From assembly GCA_023398815.1 (NCBI GenBank), contig JAEWRW010000016.1, positions 1 through 47,323 of the forward strand: DNA of 47,323 bases, read 5' to 3'. Position numbers and translations under genes: made by a program. How positions within the stretch are numbered: position 1 is the first letter of the stretch; every line of letters begins with the position of its first letter. Shown here piece after piece: positions 16,364-25,603 of this stretch. Under the pieces are notes generated by a model. The model saw only the letters and a program-made list of their open reading frames with translations. It did not search any database and was not told where the DNA came from. The DNA comes from Bacillota bacterium (GTDB lineage: Bacteria > Bacillota > Clostridia > Christensenellales > UMGS416).

Positions 16364-18207
16364 AGCGCCAGCCCCGTCCGAAACTGGCTCTGGTACAGGT
16401 TGGCGTAGAAGCCGTTGCTCTCCAGCAGTTCGTCGTGGGTGCCGCGCTCCACAATCTCGCCATCGCGGATGACGAGGATCTGATCGGCATTGCGGATGGT
16501 GGAGAGGCGGTGGGCGATGACAAAGCTGGTGCGGCCGCGCATCAGCTCCAGCATGGCCTGCTGGATGTGCAGCTCGGTGCGGGTGTCGACCGAGGAGGTC
16601 GCCTCGTCCAGGATGAGGATGGCCGGGTCGGCCAGGATGGCGCGGGCGATGCTCAAGAGCTGCCGCTGCCCCTGGGAGAGATTGCCGCCGTCACCGGTGA
16701 GCACCGTGTCGTAGCCATGGGGCAGGCGCTCGATAAAGTGGTCGGCGTTGGCCATCTTTGCGGCACGCTCCACCTCGGCGTCAGTGGCGTTGAGGCGCCC
16801 AAAGCGGATGTTCTCCCGCACCGTCTCAGAGAAGAGCACCGTATCCTGCAGCACGATGCCCAGGGAGGAGCGCAGGCTGTCGCGCTGGAGGTCGCGGAGG
16901 TCGATGCCGTCGATGGAGAGGCTGCCGCTGTCCACGTCGTAGAAACGGGTCAGCAAATTGACGATGGTCGTCTTGCCTGCGCCGGTGGGGCCCACCAGCG
17001 CGATCGTCTGGCCGGGCTGGGCGTGGAAGGTCGCGCGCTTCAGCACCGGCCGGTCGGGCAGGTAGCCGAACGTCACGTCGTCGGCGCGCACCTCGCCCCG
17101 CACCAGCGTCAGGGCCGGGGCGGCGGGGCGGTCGGGCTCCTCAGTCTTCTCGTCCATGACCTCAAAGATACGCTCGGCACCGGCCAGGGCCGATTGGATC
17201 GTGGTGGCCAACTGGGCGATCTGGTTGATGGGCATGCCGAACTGCCGCAGATACAGCAGGAAACTGAACACCACGCCCACGGTGACCCCCTGGCCCGAGA
17301 GCACCATCCACGCGCCGAAGGTCGCCACGATGGCATAGCCCAGGTTGTTGATCATATTCATGACCGGGCCCATGACGCCCGAGAACAGGTTGGCGCGGAT
17401 GGCAACCTCCTGCAGTTCACCGTTGACGGCGTGGAAGCTGCCCTTGGCGGCTTCCTCCCGGTTAAAGACCTTGACCACGTATTGGCCGGAGAGCGTCTCC
17501 TCCACCAAGCCGTTGAGACGGCCGAGGATCTTCTGCTGGCGGCTGAAGTAGCGGCCCGACACCTTGGCGATGCGCCCGGTAAGCAGGAGCATCAGCGGCA
17601 TGGTCACGAGGGACACCAGCGTCATCAGCGGGTTTAGGAGCAACATGGCGATGAGCGTGCCTACAATGGCGATGACGTTGCCGATGAGCTGCCCTAGGCT
17701 CTGGCTCAGCATGTTGTTGATGTTGTCCACGTCGTTGGTAAAGCGGCTCATCAAGTCGCCATGGCTGTTGCGGTCAAAGAACTTGACCGGCAAATTCTGC
17801 ATGCGCACGAAGAGATCGTGCCGCAGCACCCGCACCGCGTTCTGGCTGATGTCGATGAGCTTGTAGTTGATGATCTGCTGGACGACCACGTTAGCCAGGT
17901 AGATGCCCAGCAGCTCCAGGCAGGCCACGCCCAGTGCCCGCAAGTCCTTCAGGGAGAGCACGTCGTCGATGATGCTGCCCGTCATGCGCGTGCCCAGGAT
18001 GGGCAGCACGTTGCCGACGATGGCCAGCGCCAACACAACGATCAGAGCCACTTTGTGATCAGCCAGATAGCGCAGCATGCGCAGCATCGTGCCCTTGGCG
18101 TTCTTCAGTTTGGGTGCCTTCATGCCGCGCATGGGCGGGCCGCCCGGCCCGTGAAACCCCGGTCCAGCCGCAGGCCGTTCGTTGCGTTTCTGTCTGTTCT
18201 CAGCCAT
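16360..18207 (-). CDS. ABC exporter half-transporter (canonical ATP site subunit)
   Basis: 615 residues from ATG at 18207 (GAGGAGGCGG upstream). Gly/Pro/Arg-rich cytoplasmic N-terminus of ~45 residues, six-helix type IV exporter domain, then a nucleotide-binding domain with Walker A VGPTGAGKTT, signature LSQGQRQLL, Walker B ILILDEATSSVD with the catalytic Glu, and the H-loop FVIAHRLST. The signature is LSQGQ rather than LSGGQ. It overlaps the upstream exporter gene by eight bases (ATGGCTGA), the usual arrangement for heterodimeric multidrug or lipid exporters. The family function is export; the substrate is unknown. The 3' end abuts repeat B1. Confidence 0.93.
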   Translation of the reverse strand: MAENRQKRNERPAAGPGFHGPGGPPMRGMKAPKLKNAKGTMLRMLRYLADHKVALIVVLALAIVGNVLPILGTRMTGSIIDDVLSLKDLRALGVACLELLGIYLANVVVQQIINYKLIDISQNAVRVLRHDLFVRMQNLPVKFFDRNSHGDLMSRFTNDVDNINNMLSQSLGQLIGNVIAIVGTLIAMLLLNPLMTLVSLVTMPLMLLLTGRIAKVSGRYFSRQQKILGRLNGLVEETLSGQYVVKVFNREEAAKGSFHAVNGELQEVAIRANLFSGVMGPVMNMINNLGYAIVATFGAWMVLSGQGVTVGVVFSFLLYLRQFGMPINQIAQLATTIQSALAGAERIFEVMDEKTEEPDRPAAPALTLVRGEVRADDVTFGYLPDRPVLKRATFHAQPGQTIALVGPTGAGKTTIVNLLTRFYDVDSGSLSIDGIDLRDLQRDSLRSSLGIVLQDTVLFSETVRENIRFGRLNATDAEVERAAKMANADHFIERLPHGYDTVLTGDGGNLSQGQRQLLSIARAILADPAILILDEATSSVDTRTELHIQQAMLELMRGRTSFVIAHRLSTIRNADQILVIRDGEIVERGTHDELLESNGFYANLYQSQFRTGLAL

Positions 18208-19930
18208 TGGCCACCGCCTCCTCCCCCAACTGGGACCGCACAATGTCCCGGTAGATGTCACTGGTTGCAATGAGTTCCTTGTGGGTACCCTCGGCGGCCA
18301 CCACGCCGTCCTCCATCACGAGGATCCGGTCGGCCTCCAAGACGCTCGAGATGCGCTGGGCGATGATGAACACCGTGGCCCCGCCCATGCGTCGGCGCAG
18401 CGCTTGCTGCAGCTTCGCCTCGGTCGCCATGTCCACGGCCGAGGTGGCGTCGTCGAGAATCAGGATGCGAGGCTGACGCATCAGTGCCCGCGCGATGGAG
18501 AGCCGCTGCTTCTGCCCGCCGGAGTAATTGACGCCGCCCTGTTCCACCTCGGAGGCGTAACCGTCCTCCTTCTGGGTGATGAACTCCGCCGCCTGGGCGT
18601 CCTCGGCCACGGCAGTCATTTCCTCGTCACTGGCGTCCGGCCTGCCCCAACGCAGGTTGTCGGCCACCGTGCCGGAGAAGAGCACGCTCTTTTGCAGCAC
18701 CACGCCGATGTGGCGGCGCAGGCTCTCCAGCGGCTGCTGGCGCACATCGATGCCACCCACCAGCACCTGCCCCTCGCTTACGTCGTAGAGCCGGGGGATG
18801 AGGTTGACGAGCGTCGTCTTGCCCGAGCCTGTCGCTCCCAGGATGCCGATGGTCTGCCCCTGCCCGGCGCGAAAGCTCACATGCCGCAGGGCCGGGTCGC
18901 CCTCGGCACCTGGGTAGCGGAAGCTGACGTCGCGGAACTCCACGTCCCAATGCTCGGGCTCCAGGGCCCCAACCGGCTCGGTGATGGCCGGTGCGGTGTC
19001 AAACACCTCGTTGATGCGGTCGGCCGACGCCTTGGCGCGGCTGGCCCCGATGAGGATCATCGCGACCATCATGAGCGACCACAGGATCTGCCCGAGGTAT
19101 TGGATGAAGGCCATGATCTTGCCCGTCTCGGTGGTGCCGTCCAGCACCTGCTGGCCGCCAAACCACAGGGCCGCCACGATGCTCAGGTTCAGGATGAGCG
19201 AGAGGATGGGCCAAAGCAGGATCATCATGCGGTTGGCCTGCACCATGGCGTCCACCAGGTCATCGTTGGCCCGGGCGAAGCGCCGCTTCTCATGCTCCTG
19301 CCGCACATAGGCCTTCACGACCCGCACGCCCACCAGGTCCTCCCGGGTCACGTCGTTGACGCGGTCAATGCGCTCCTGCACCCGGCGGAAGAGCGGGAAG
19401 CCCTGCCGCATGATGAGCACGATGGACACCACCAGCACCGGTAGCGCCACCACCAGGATGAGCCCCAGCCGCGCGTTCATCGTCAGGGCCATGACGACCC
19501 CGCCGATGACCAGCAGCGGCGCGCGCACCAGCATGCGCATGGCCATCATCACCAGATTCTGCATCTGCATCACATCGTTGGTGAGCCGGGTGATGAGCGA
19601 GGGCGTCTGCAGGGTATCGAGCTCCGCAAAGGAGAAGCTCTGCACCTTGTCAAAGAGATCCTGCCGCAGGGCCGTGCCGAACTTCACCCCCGCGATGGAG
19701 GAAAAGACTGTGCAGCCCACGCCGCCAATCATGCCCACCAGGGCTGCCAGTAGCATCCGGCCACCCATGGCCAGCACATAGCTCAGGTTGCCGTTGGCTA
19801 CCCCCTTGTCCACGATGTCACTCATGAGGGTGGGCTGCATGAGGTCCATCATGACCTCCAGCAGCATGAAGAGCGGGGCAGCTACCGCAGGAATCCAGTA
19901 TTTCTTCAGGTAGCGGAACAGTCGAAACAC
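18200..19930 (-). CDS. ABC exporter half-transporter (degenerate ATP site subunit)
   Basis: 576 residues from GTG at 19930 with AGGAAGG upstream. Six-helix exporter domain (~10-310) and a nucleotide-binding domain with Walker A GATGSGKTT and signature YSGGQKQRLS. Walker B reads LILDDATSAVD, with Asp where the catalytic Glu belongs (~494), and the H-loop is AQRIS with Gln for His (~525). In heterodimers such as BmrC/BmrD or TM287/288 one ATP site is degenerate in this way, so this subunit should pair with the canonical one encoded next. Thirteen bases downstream of a MarR gene, in the same operon. Confidence 0.93.
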   Translation of the reverse strand: MFRLFRYLKKYWIPAVAAPLFMLLEVMMDLMQPTLMSDIVDKGVANGNLSYVLAMGGRMLLAALVGMIGGVGCTVFSSIAGVKFGTALRQDLFDKVQSFSFAELDTLQTPSLITRLTNDVMQMQNLVMMAMRMLVRAPLLVIGGVVMALTMNARLGLILVVALPVLVVSIVLIMRQGFPLFRRVQERIDRVNDVTREDLVGVRVVKAYVRQEHEKRRFARANDDLVDAMVQANRMMILLWPILSLILNLSIVAALWFGGQQVLDGTTETGKIMAFIQYLGQILWSLMMVAMILIGASRAKASADRINEVFDTAPAITEPVGALEPEHWDVEFRDVSFRYPGAEGDPALRHVSFRAGQGQTIGILGATGSGKTTLVNLIPRLYDVSEGQVLVGGIDVRQQPLESLRRHIGVVLQKSVLFSGTVADNLRWGRPDASDEEMTAVAEDAQAAEFITQKEDGYASEVEQGGVNYSGGQKQRLSIARALMRQPRILILDDATSAVDMATEAKLQQALRRRMGGATVFIIAQRISSVLEADRILVMEDGVVAAEGTHKELIATSDIYRDIVRSQLGEEAVANG

Positions 19931-19942
19931 AGCGTCACCTTC

Positions 19943-20386
19943 CTATTCTTGGGCCGGGTCTTCCAACATCCGGCGTAAATTGGTCTCCACTTTGCGAAGG
20001 GCGTCCCCCAGGGCAGCCCGATCGTCGGGCGTAAAGCTACCAAAGCAGCTGCGGGCAATCTCCCGGCGGGTGGTCTCCAGCTGGTTGACCAGCCGACGCC
20101 CTTCCTCGGTCAGCCACACACAGCTGACGCGCAGGTCTTGCTTGTCAGGTCGGCGCTCAATGAGGCCAGCCTTCTCCATGCGGCGCAGGGCCGCCGTCAC
20201 CGTCGCCGGCTCCAGTTCAAACTTGCTCGCCAGGTCCCTCTGCCGGCAGCCTTCGTGTTCGGTGAGGTAGCGCAGGAAGCGCGGCTGGCCGCCGGGCACC
20301 CCCAGGTGAGCGAACTTGCTGTGGGCGTACTTGTAGTGCAAATGCCCCACAAACACCAGCAATTGGTCAAGCTCCTCCTCGTTCAC
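19943..20386 (-). CDS. MarR-family transcriptional regulator
   Basis: 147 residues if translation starts at the GTG at 20386, which has AAAGG nine bases upstream. The GTG at 20395 directly abuts that site and is less likely. Winged helix-turn-helix: CRQRDLASKFELEPATVTAALRRMEKAGLIERRPDKQDLR is the recognition and wing region (about 48-88), flanked by dimerisation helices. It leads an operon with two ABC exporter genes, the classic layout of a drug-responsive repressor. A near-perfect palindrome lies just downstream of its -10 box and is a good auto-operator candidate. Confidence 0.92.
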   Translation of the reverse strand: MNEEELDQLLVFVGHLHYKYAHSKFAHLGVPGGQPRFLRYLTEHEGCRQRDLASKFELEPATVTAALRRMEKAGLIERRPDKQDLRVSCVWLTEEGRRLVNQLETTRREIARSCFGSFTPDDRAALGDALRKVETNLRRMLEDPAQE

Positions 20387-20432
20387 GATGCACACCCTTT
20401 CCGTGTCGTTCCCGGCACATTCGCAAGTTACT

Positions 20433-20449
20433 TAGCTATCTAATAGTTA
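20433..20449. promoter_or_regulatory. candidate MarR operator
   Basis: 17-base dyad TAGCTATCTAATAGTTA, each arm matching except one position. It lies 11 bases downstream of the -10 of the MarR promoter, a place where binding would block transcription. Confidence 0.6.
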
Positions 20450-20459
20450 GACCTCTCAC

Positions 20460-20488
20460 AGTATGCTACAAGCGAAGGTGCCTGTCAA
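20460..20488 (-). promoter_or_regulatory. promoter of the MarR-ABC exporter operon
   Basis: Minus strand TTGACA (20483-20488), 17-base spacer, CATACT (20460-20465). Confidence 0.65.
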
Positions 20489-20582
20489 TAGCAAAGTCAT
20501 CCATTTCGCAAACATTTTCGTCCATGTGTCTCCGGTCACAGTTTGCCAAAATTCCATGGGATACAATTCACTAAAGGTGGTA

Positions 20583-20588
20583 TATAAT
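20583..20588 (+). promoter_or_regulatory. -10 box of the enolase gene
   Basis: TATAAT 53 bases before the start codon. The expected -35 position reads GATACA, a partial match. Confidence 0.55.
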
Positions 20589-20640
20589 GGGTACAAGGAC
20601 GAAACATAACGACCACAACAACAACGAAGGAGGAATCCCG

Positions 20641-21921
20641 ATGCATACAGCCATTCGATCGATCACCGCGCGTGAAATCCTCGACTCCCGCGCCACGCCG
20701 ACGGTGGAGGCCACCGTGACGCTGGAGGGCGGCGCCCAGGGAACAGCTGCCGTGCCGTCCGGCGCGTCAGTCGGCAAGTTTGAGGCCCACGAGCTGCGCG
20801 ACGGCGACCCCAAGCGTTACCAAGGCAAGGGCGTGCAGCAGGCCGTGGCCCACGTCAATGCGGACATTGCCAAGGCCCTGCGCGGGCACGACAGCACCGA
20901 CCAGGCCGCCATCGACGGGGCCATGCTGGCGCTGGACGGCACCCCCAACAAGAGCCGTCTGGGCGCCAATGCCATCCTGGCCGTGTCGCTGGCCAACGCC
21001 CGCGCCGCCGCCCAGGCCACCGGCCAGCCGCTCTACCGCCAGATCGCCTTCGGCGACCGGGGCTTGACGCTACCCCGGCCCATGCTCAACATCATCAATG
21101 GCGGTGTGCACGCCAACAACAGCCTGGATATCCAGGAGTTCATGATCGTCCCCATGTCCGCCCCGACCTTTGCCGAGGGCCTGCGGCAGGCCGTGGAGGT
21201 TTACCACACGCTGAAAAAGCTCATCAGCGACCGAGGGTTTTCGGCCTCGGTGGGTGACGAGGGTGGCTTCGCCCCGCAGCTCGAGAGCGACGTCGCGGCC
21301 CTCGATCTGCTGCTGCAGGCCATGGAGAAAGCTGGCCTCCGGCCCGGGGAGGACGTGGCCATCGCGCTGGACCCGGCGTCCTCCGAATGGTTTGAGGATG
21401 GCCACTACCACCTGGCCAAGAGCGGCAAGACCTGGGACGCCGGCGACCTGCTGGCCCACTGGGAGGGTCTGGTGGCCCACTACCCCATCGTGTCCATTGA
21501 GGACGGCATGGCCGAGGATGACTACGCTGGCTGGAAGGGGCTCACCGACAAGCTCGGCAAGCGGATCCTGCTGGTGGGCGACGATCTGTTTGTCACCAAC
21601 ACCGGGCGCATCCGCGAGGGTGCAGCTGCCGGCATCGCCAACAGCATCCTCATCAAGCTGAACCAGATTGGGTCCCTCACCGAGACCGTCGACGCCATCT
21701 CCACCGGCGCAGAGCTGGGGTATTCCTCCATCGTCAGTCATCGCTCCGGCGAGACCGAGGACACCTTCATCGCCGACCTGGCCGTCGCCAGCGGCGCGGG
21801 GCGCATCAAGACCGGCGCACCAGCCCGCAGCGAGCGCACCGCCAAGTACAACCGCCTGCTTGCCATTGAGCAGGAGCTGGGCAGCGCGGCGAAGCTGGCC
21901 GATTGGAAGGCCACCCGGTAA
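20641..21921 (+). CDS. eno: enolase (phosphopyruvate hydratase)
   Basis: 426 residues from ATG at 20641 (GAAGGAGGAATCCCG upstream). Converts 2-phosphoglycerate to phosphoenolpyruvate in glycolysis. Family hallmarks: ITAREILDSRATPTVEA at the N-terminus, loop PSGASVGKFEAHELRDGD (Val where Thr is usual), NIINGGVHANNSLDIQEFMI, SVGDEGGFAP with the catalytic Glu (~207), metal site Asp in SIEDGMAEDD, LLVGDDLFVTN, the catalytic Lys in SILIKLNQIG, and SHRSGETEDTFIADLAVA. Full length and single-copy in the window. It stands alone, with its own promoter and a strong terminator. Confidence 0.97.
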   Translation: MHTAIRSITAREILDSRATPTVEATVTLEGGAQGTAAVPSGASVGKFEAHELRDGDPKRYQGKGVQQAVAHVNADIAKALRGHDSTDQAAIDGAMLALDGTPNKSRLGANAILAVSLANARAAAQATGQPLYRQIAFGDRGLTLPRPMLNIINGGVHANNSLDIQEFMIVPMSAPTFAEGLRQAVEVYHTLKKLISDRGFSASVGDEGGFAPQLESDVAALDLLLQAMEKAGLRPGEDVAIALDPASSEWFEDGHYHLAKSGKTWDAGDLLAHWEGLVAHYPIVSIEDGMAEDDYAGWKGLTDKLGKRILLVGDDLFVTNTGRIREGAAAGIANSILIKLNQIGSLTETVDAISTGAELGYSSIVSHRSGETEDTFIADLAVASGAGRIKTGAPARSERTAKYNRLLAIEQELGSAAKLADWKATR

Positions 21922-21934
21922 TCCCTTCACGCGC

Positions 21935-21971
21935 AACGCCGCCCTTCCCGGTTGGGAAGGGCGGCGTTTTT
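21935..21971 (+). terminator. enolase terminator
   Basis: Perfect 15-bp stem AACGCCGCCCTTCCC / GGGAAGGGCGGCGTT with a 4-base loop and a T-run. Confidence 0.92.
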
Positions 21972-22006
21972 GCTGCGCGGTTCGTGTTTGCCATGGGGCA
22001 CCCGGT

Positions 22007-22576
22007 CTACCACATTGCCAGCCGGGCCTCCACCGCCGCGGTCAGGTCGTCTAGCACGGCGGTCATCTCCCATTCATACTCCTCGGCAATCTCGGCGTAG
22101 GGCAAGCCAAACTGCCGGCACTCATCGCGAAAGGCTTGGTGCTCCCGCAGGAAGGCCTCCAGTGGTCGCTCCTCCCCCTCCCCCCGCGCCTCGATGGCGT
22201 TGCGGTGGGCAATGACGCCATCGGTGAAGTGGGCACGCAGATACTCTTGGGAGAAGCCGACAAAACAGGTCACCGTCTCGGCCCCCACTTCGTCTGGCAG
22301 GGCAGCCACAATCCGTGGCAACAGGTAGCAGCCCTCAACGATGAGGTGCTGGCAATTCTCCACCGCGGTCTGCAACATGCCCTGCACCACCGGCCACAAT
22401 GCCGCCGCGATGGTCTCAACGGGATCGGTGGCGGTGAAGGGGCAGCCGGGCAGGCCACGAATCCACCCCATCTTCAGGTGGTCGAGGGACAGATAGGGCA
22501 GGTGCGTGCGCTCCAGCAGCCGCTGGGCCAGCAGGGTCTTTCCAGTGCAGCTGGCCCCGCCGATCAGCACAATCAT
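22007..22576 (-). CDS. P-loop kinase-like protein
   Basis: 189 residues. Walker A loop GGASCTGKT at 6-14 begins right at the N-terminus, as in small nucleoside/nucleotide kinases and zeta-toxin-like or Cpt-like phosphotransferases. YLSLDHLKMGWIRG follows as a substrate-binding segment with a DxLK pattern. A second strand LIVEGCYLLP is a plausible Walker B-like Glu, and the C-terminal half is helical. The substrate is unknown. AAGAGGACGCC precedes the ATG. It is monocistronic and converges on enolase. Confidence 0.75.
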   Translation of the reverse strand: MIVLIGGASCTGKTLLAQRLLERTHLPYLSLDHLKMGWIRGLPGCPFTATDPVETIAAALWPVVQGMLQTAVENCQHLIVEGCYLLPRIVAALPDEVGAETVTCFVGFSQEYLRAHFTDGVIAHRNAIEARGEGEERPLEAFLREHQAFRDECRQFGLPYAEIAEEYEWEMTAVLDDLTAAVEARLAMW

Positions 22577-22592
22577 GGCGTCCTCTTTCCAA

Positions 22593-23040
22593 GAACCGGT
22601 CGACTTGCTGCCGACCGGTCAGACAGCTTGTTCTCGTTGTCACCAAAACGGTCGCTGACTCTCAGTCCCGCCCGGCGCCTTACGCCGCATCCATGCGGCT
22701 ATGGCGCCGCGTTGCAACGCCATCGCGGCCCTTGGATTTATGCCCTCCGTGGGCATTTGATCCGACGGCACCGGGGTGCACCGCAGGGTACACCCCGCCC
22801 GCACGATGCGGGCGAGGTGACGGAAAGGCGCACAGCAATGCGATGGACCGATCATAAGCTTCTGTTTCATATGGTTTTCATCGGATACGTTTCGCCAGCG
22901 GGCGAGCTTTTCCTTTCTGCTTGCGCTGGCTGTTTCTCCCCTCCCGCCGAATGAATCCCTGGGAGGTTCGCTCCTACTTGCCCTTTCCAAAGGTCTGCAA
23001 ACACCACGACCGACCGGCAGAGCCGGCCGGTCGGTCGTGG
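22593..23040 (+). repeat. structured repeat element A3 (diverged)
   Basis: Fills the gap between the P-loop gene and the oxidoreductase gene. Shared with A1/A2: GACAGCTTGTTCTCGT, CGCTGACTCTCAGTCCCGC, AGCAATGCGATGGACCGA, GATACGTTTCGCC and CCTCCCGCCGAATGAA. It is bordered by related but not identical hairpins (22595-22619 with ACCGGTCG/CGACCGGT, and 23004-23040). The internal hairpin GCCGC-atccat-GCGGC replaces GCGCC-atcca-GGCGC of A2, so loop sequence is kept while the stem is changed. No gene seen. Confidence 0.7.
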
Positions 23041-23057
23041 TACGCGGGTGGAAATGT

Positions 23058-23888
23058 TCAGGCCGGTAGGTTCACCCACTGGCCAGGGGATCTCTGGGCA
23101 GCCAGGCCCGCCTCACGGATGGCCATGATCTCCACGGTCTCCGCCGCGGGCACGGCGGGCTTGCCGGTGTGGAAGAAGCCCAGCATCGCCGCAATGAAAT
23201 TGGGGAAGTAGTTGTGGCAGGCCGGTACCGTCCATGTCTGCCCGGCGCGGTTGGCCGCGTCAAAGGCAAAATCGTCGGCCCCGAAAGTGATCGTCGCACG
23301 ACGGCTGCCAAAGTCGATGGCCAGGGTGTTGGCCTCCCACCGCACACGCTGGGCACCGGTGCCCATCAGGGCCGCCACCATCTCCAGCTGGTGCACGCCG
23401 TAGTTGGGCAGTTCGCCGGGGCCGCGCACATCCACCGCCACCACATCGGCCGGGTTGGCAAAGGCCGCGTCGCGCCCCAGAATCTCATCGGCATAGCGCA
23501 GGGCAGACGACGAATACACTGGCGTGCCACCGGCCTCGGCCTGGGCAAAGAGCGAGCGGGCCGTGGCGGTGTCGATGGCAAAGGTCTTGTCCACATACAC
23601 GGGCTTGCCTGAGGCAAACGGGATGGTGCACAGGGCCGGGTGCTGCTCGGGGTTATCGGGTGAGAGCACGACGATGGCGTCGCAGCCATCCACCACCTGC
23701 TGGAGCGAATCGGCCAGCCCCACGCCAAAGTCAGCGCACCACTGGGCCGTTGTGCGGCCGCCGGGCTTTACGGTGGCGGCCCAGGCCAGGGCAATCACAT
23801 CCTGGCCCTTGCCAGCCTCGGCAATCCAGGCCGGGTAGTTGTTGGCGTGCCACTCATCGATGAAATGGTCAATGAACCCAATCTTCAT
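23058..23888 (-). CDS. Gfo/Idh/MocA-like oxidoreductase, atypical
   Basis: 276 residues from ATG at 23888 (GGGAGGAACT upstream), short for the family. N-terminal KIGFIDHFIDEWHANNYPAW has lost the glycine-rich dinucleotide motif. KPVYVDKTFAIDTATA stands where the EKP motif normally is, and the C-terminal half has GVHQLEMVAALMGTG. The fold assignment is good but NAD(P) binding by the usual loop is doubtful. It is the last gene of the sugar-importer operon, 90 bases after the solute-binding protein with a leaky-looking hairpin between. It may process an imported sugar. Confidence 0.8.
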   Translation of the reverse strand: MKIGFIDHFIDEWHANNYPAWIAEAGKGQDVIALAWAATVKPGGRTTAQWCADFGVGLADSLQQVVDGCDAIVVLSPDNPEQHPALCTIPFASGKPVYVDKTFAIDTATARSLFAQAEAGGTPVYSSSALRYADEILGRDAAFANPADVVAVDVRGPGELPNYGVHQLEMVAALMGTGAQRVRWEANTLAIDFGSRRATITFGADDFAFDAANRAGQTWTVPACHNYFPNFIAAMLGFFHTGKPAVPAAETVEIMAIREAGLAAQRSPGQWVNLPA

Positions 23889-23920
23889 AGTTCCTCCCGC
23901 GGCGCTTTGCCGCTGTGTCA

Positions 23921-23953
23921 GAAAGGAAGGCCCCGCTTCCATGAAGCGGAGCC
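23921..23953 (-). terminator. intercistronic hairpin after the solute-binding protein gene
   Basis: Minus strand GGCTCCGCTTC / GAAGCGGGGCC followed by TTCCTTTC. One A-C mismatch and interrupted T-run suggest partial termination, which would favour the highly expressed binding protein. Confidence 0.6.
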
Positions 23954-23978
23954 CTCCAGTTTGTGTGGTTTGGATTGA

Positions 23979-25541
23979 TCAGCCAGCCAGGAAGGCGTCA
24001 AACTGCTTCTGGGCTTCCTGCTGCACAGTGCGCAGGCCAGCATCCTCGAGCTCTTTGATCATCTTCGGCAGGGTCTCGGCCGGGTCAAGCGAACCGGTCA
24101 CGAGGCCAGCCCAGTACTTGTCCTTGACCACCTTGATGGCCGCCAGTTCGGTCTGGAGGCTGGTGGTGTCGAAGGAGAAGCCGATGGACTTGGTGGCGAC
24201 GGCGTCCTTGTAGCTGTCGAAGATCTTGGTCCACATCTGAGGATCGACGGTCACGCCCTCGGCGGCCTCGACGGTGCTCAGAGAGTAGGAACCCTGGGAG
24301 AACGCCCACGGAGCATACTTCTCAGAACCTTCCTTGGTGCGCTGAGCCAGACCTTCGGCGGTCTTGTTCCAGTGGGTACCGAGCACGCCATAGCGCAGGG
24401 TGTCGCGGTACTCCTGGTTGGTGTTGACCAGTTCCTGATACTTCAGGGCCAGGTCGATGTTGGCGGAGTTGGCGTTGATGGCGTTCATGGAGCCACGGAT
24501 GGACGAGGAGGACAGGTAGGGGCCGCTGAACTTGGAGATCAGCTGCACATAACCGTCAGCACCGGTCCAGATGGCGTCCGCGCCGTAGAAGCCCTGACCG
24601 ACCTTAACGGCCGAGTACTTGGCATCGCTCTCCAGCGTGGAGGCGTCCTTGTTGATGTAGCCGGCCTGGTACCAGGAGCGGACGGCGTTGAGGCGGTCAA
24701 CGAAATCCTTGCTCTCCAGCGTCACAACGATCTTGGTCTCATCAGCCGAACCCACGGAGGAGTACGGGATGCCCAGCATCGCGTCACGATAGATCATGTC
24801 GTAGTGGCTGTCGATGCCCGGGAAACCACCCTTGGAGAGCATCAACGGATACTCAGCCTGGGAAGCGGCGCTGTCACCCTTGGTGAACGCGTCTTTGGCA
24901 GCCTTCAGGTAGCTCTCGATGTCGGCGAAACCCATCTTGTCCGAGACGGTCATCTTCAGATCATCCACGAACAGGGCCTTGTCGAAACGATAGTACATTT
25001 CAGCCGCGTAGTCCTTCTTGACCGGGATGGCATAGACCTTGCCGTTGACCTTGGCGCCTTCCCACACAACTTCAGGCATGGTGGCATACAGGTCGGGGGT
25101 CACGGTCTGCACCTTGTCGGTGATGTCGGCGAAATAGCCGGCAGCAGCCTGGTTGACGAAGCTGTTGAACCACTCGCAGGTGAACGCGATGTCCCACGGA
25201 TCACCGGACGAGAGGGCCAGCTTGATGGCCTCGTCTTTGACGTAGAGGGTCTTCATCTTCACGTTGAGCTTCTCGACGGAGATCTTGTTGAGGGCTTCCT
25301 CAACAATGGACTCGTCCGGCGGCACAACGCCCGGGTCGCCCATCAACCAGGTCAGTTCGACGGGATCACCGGCAGGGGCCGAGGCCTCAGCCGATGCCGT
25401 GTCCGCGGGAGCCTCAGAGGCTTCCGAGGAAGCGGCTGCACTCGTCGCGGTCGCGGCGGGAGCCTGGCAGCCCACGAAGGCCAAAGCCATCGAGACGAGC
25501 ATGGCGATCGCCATTGCCAGAGACAGATACTTCTTTCTCAT
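23979..25541 (-). CDS. lipoprotein sugar-binding protein of an LplABC-type importer
   Basis: 520 residues. Signal peptide of a lipoprotein with lipobox AFVGC (Cys25), a Ser/Ala/Glu-rich linker to ~residue 57, then a large two-lobed extracellular solute-binding domain (VELTWLMGDPGVVPPDE..., DPWDIAFTCEWFN, VYAIPVKKDYAAEMYYRFDK). Length and pattern fit LplA/YtcQ-like proteins that work with LplB and LplC permeases on complex oligosaccharides. AAAGGAGGAG precedes the ATG. The dre-like operators upstream of the operon suggest an amino-sugar ligand (inference). No ATPase gene is nearby; such systems share an MsmX-like ATPase encoded elsewhere. Confidence 0.92.
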   Translation of the reverse strand: MRKKYLSLAMAIAMLVSMALAFVGCQAPAATATSAAASSEASEAPADTASAEASAPAGDPVELTWLMGDPGVVPPDESIVEEALNKISVEKLNVKMKTLYVKDEAIKLALSSGDPWDIAFTCEWFNSFVNQAAAGYFADITDKVQTVTPDLYATMPEVVWEGAKVNGKVYAIPVKKDYAAEMYYRFDKALFVDDLKMTVSDKMGFADIESYLKAAKDAFTKGDSAASQAEYPLMLSKGGFPGIDSHYDMIYRDAMLGIPYSSVGSADETKIVVTLESKDFVDRLNAVRSWYQAGYINKDASTLESDAKYSAVKVGQGFYGADAIWTGADGYVQLISKFSGPYLSSSSIRGSMNAINANSANIDLALKYQELVNTNQEYRDTLRYGVLGTHWNKTAEGLAQRTKEGSEKYAPWAFSQGSYSLSTVEAAEGVTVDPQMWTKIFDSYKDAVATKSIGFSFDTTSLQTELAAIKVVKDKYWAGLVTGSLDPAETLPKMIKELEDAGLRTVQQEAQKQFDAFLAG

Positions 25542-25603
25542 GTTTCTCCTCCTTTATGTTCTTACCGGCTTTCCACCGGCAAAGCGAACCAGTTCAGATG
25601 CCC

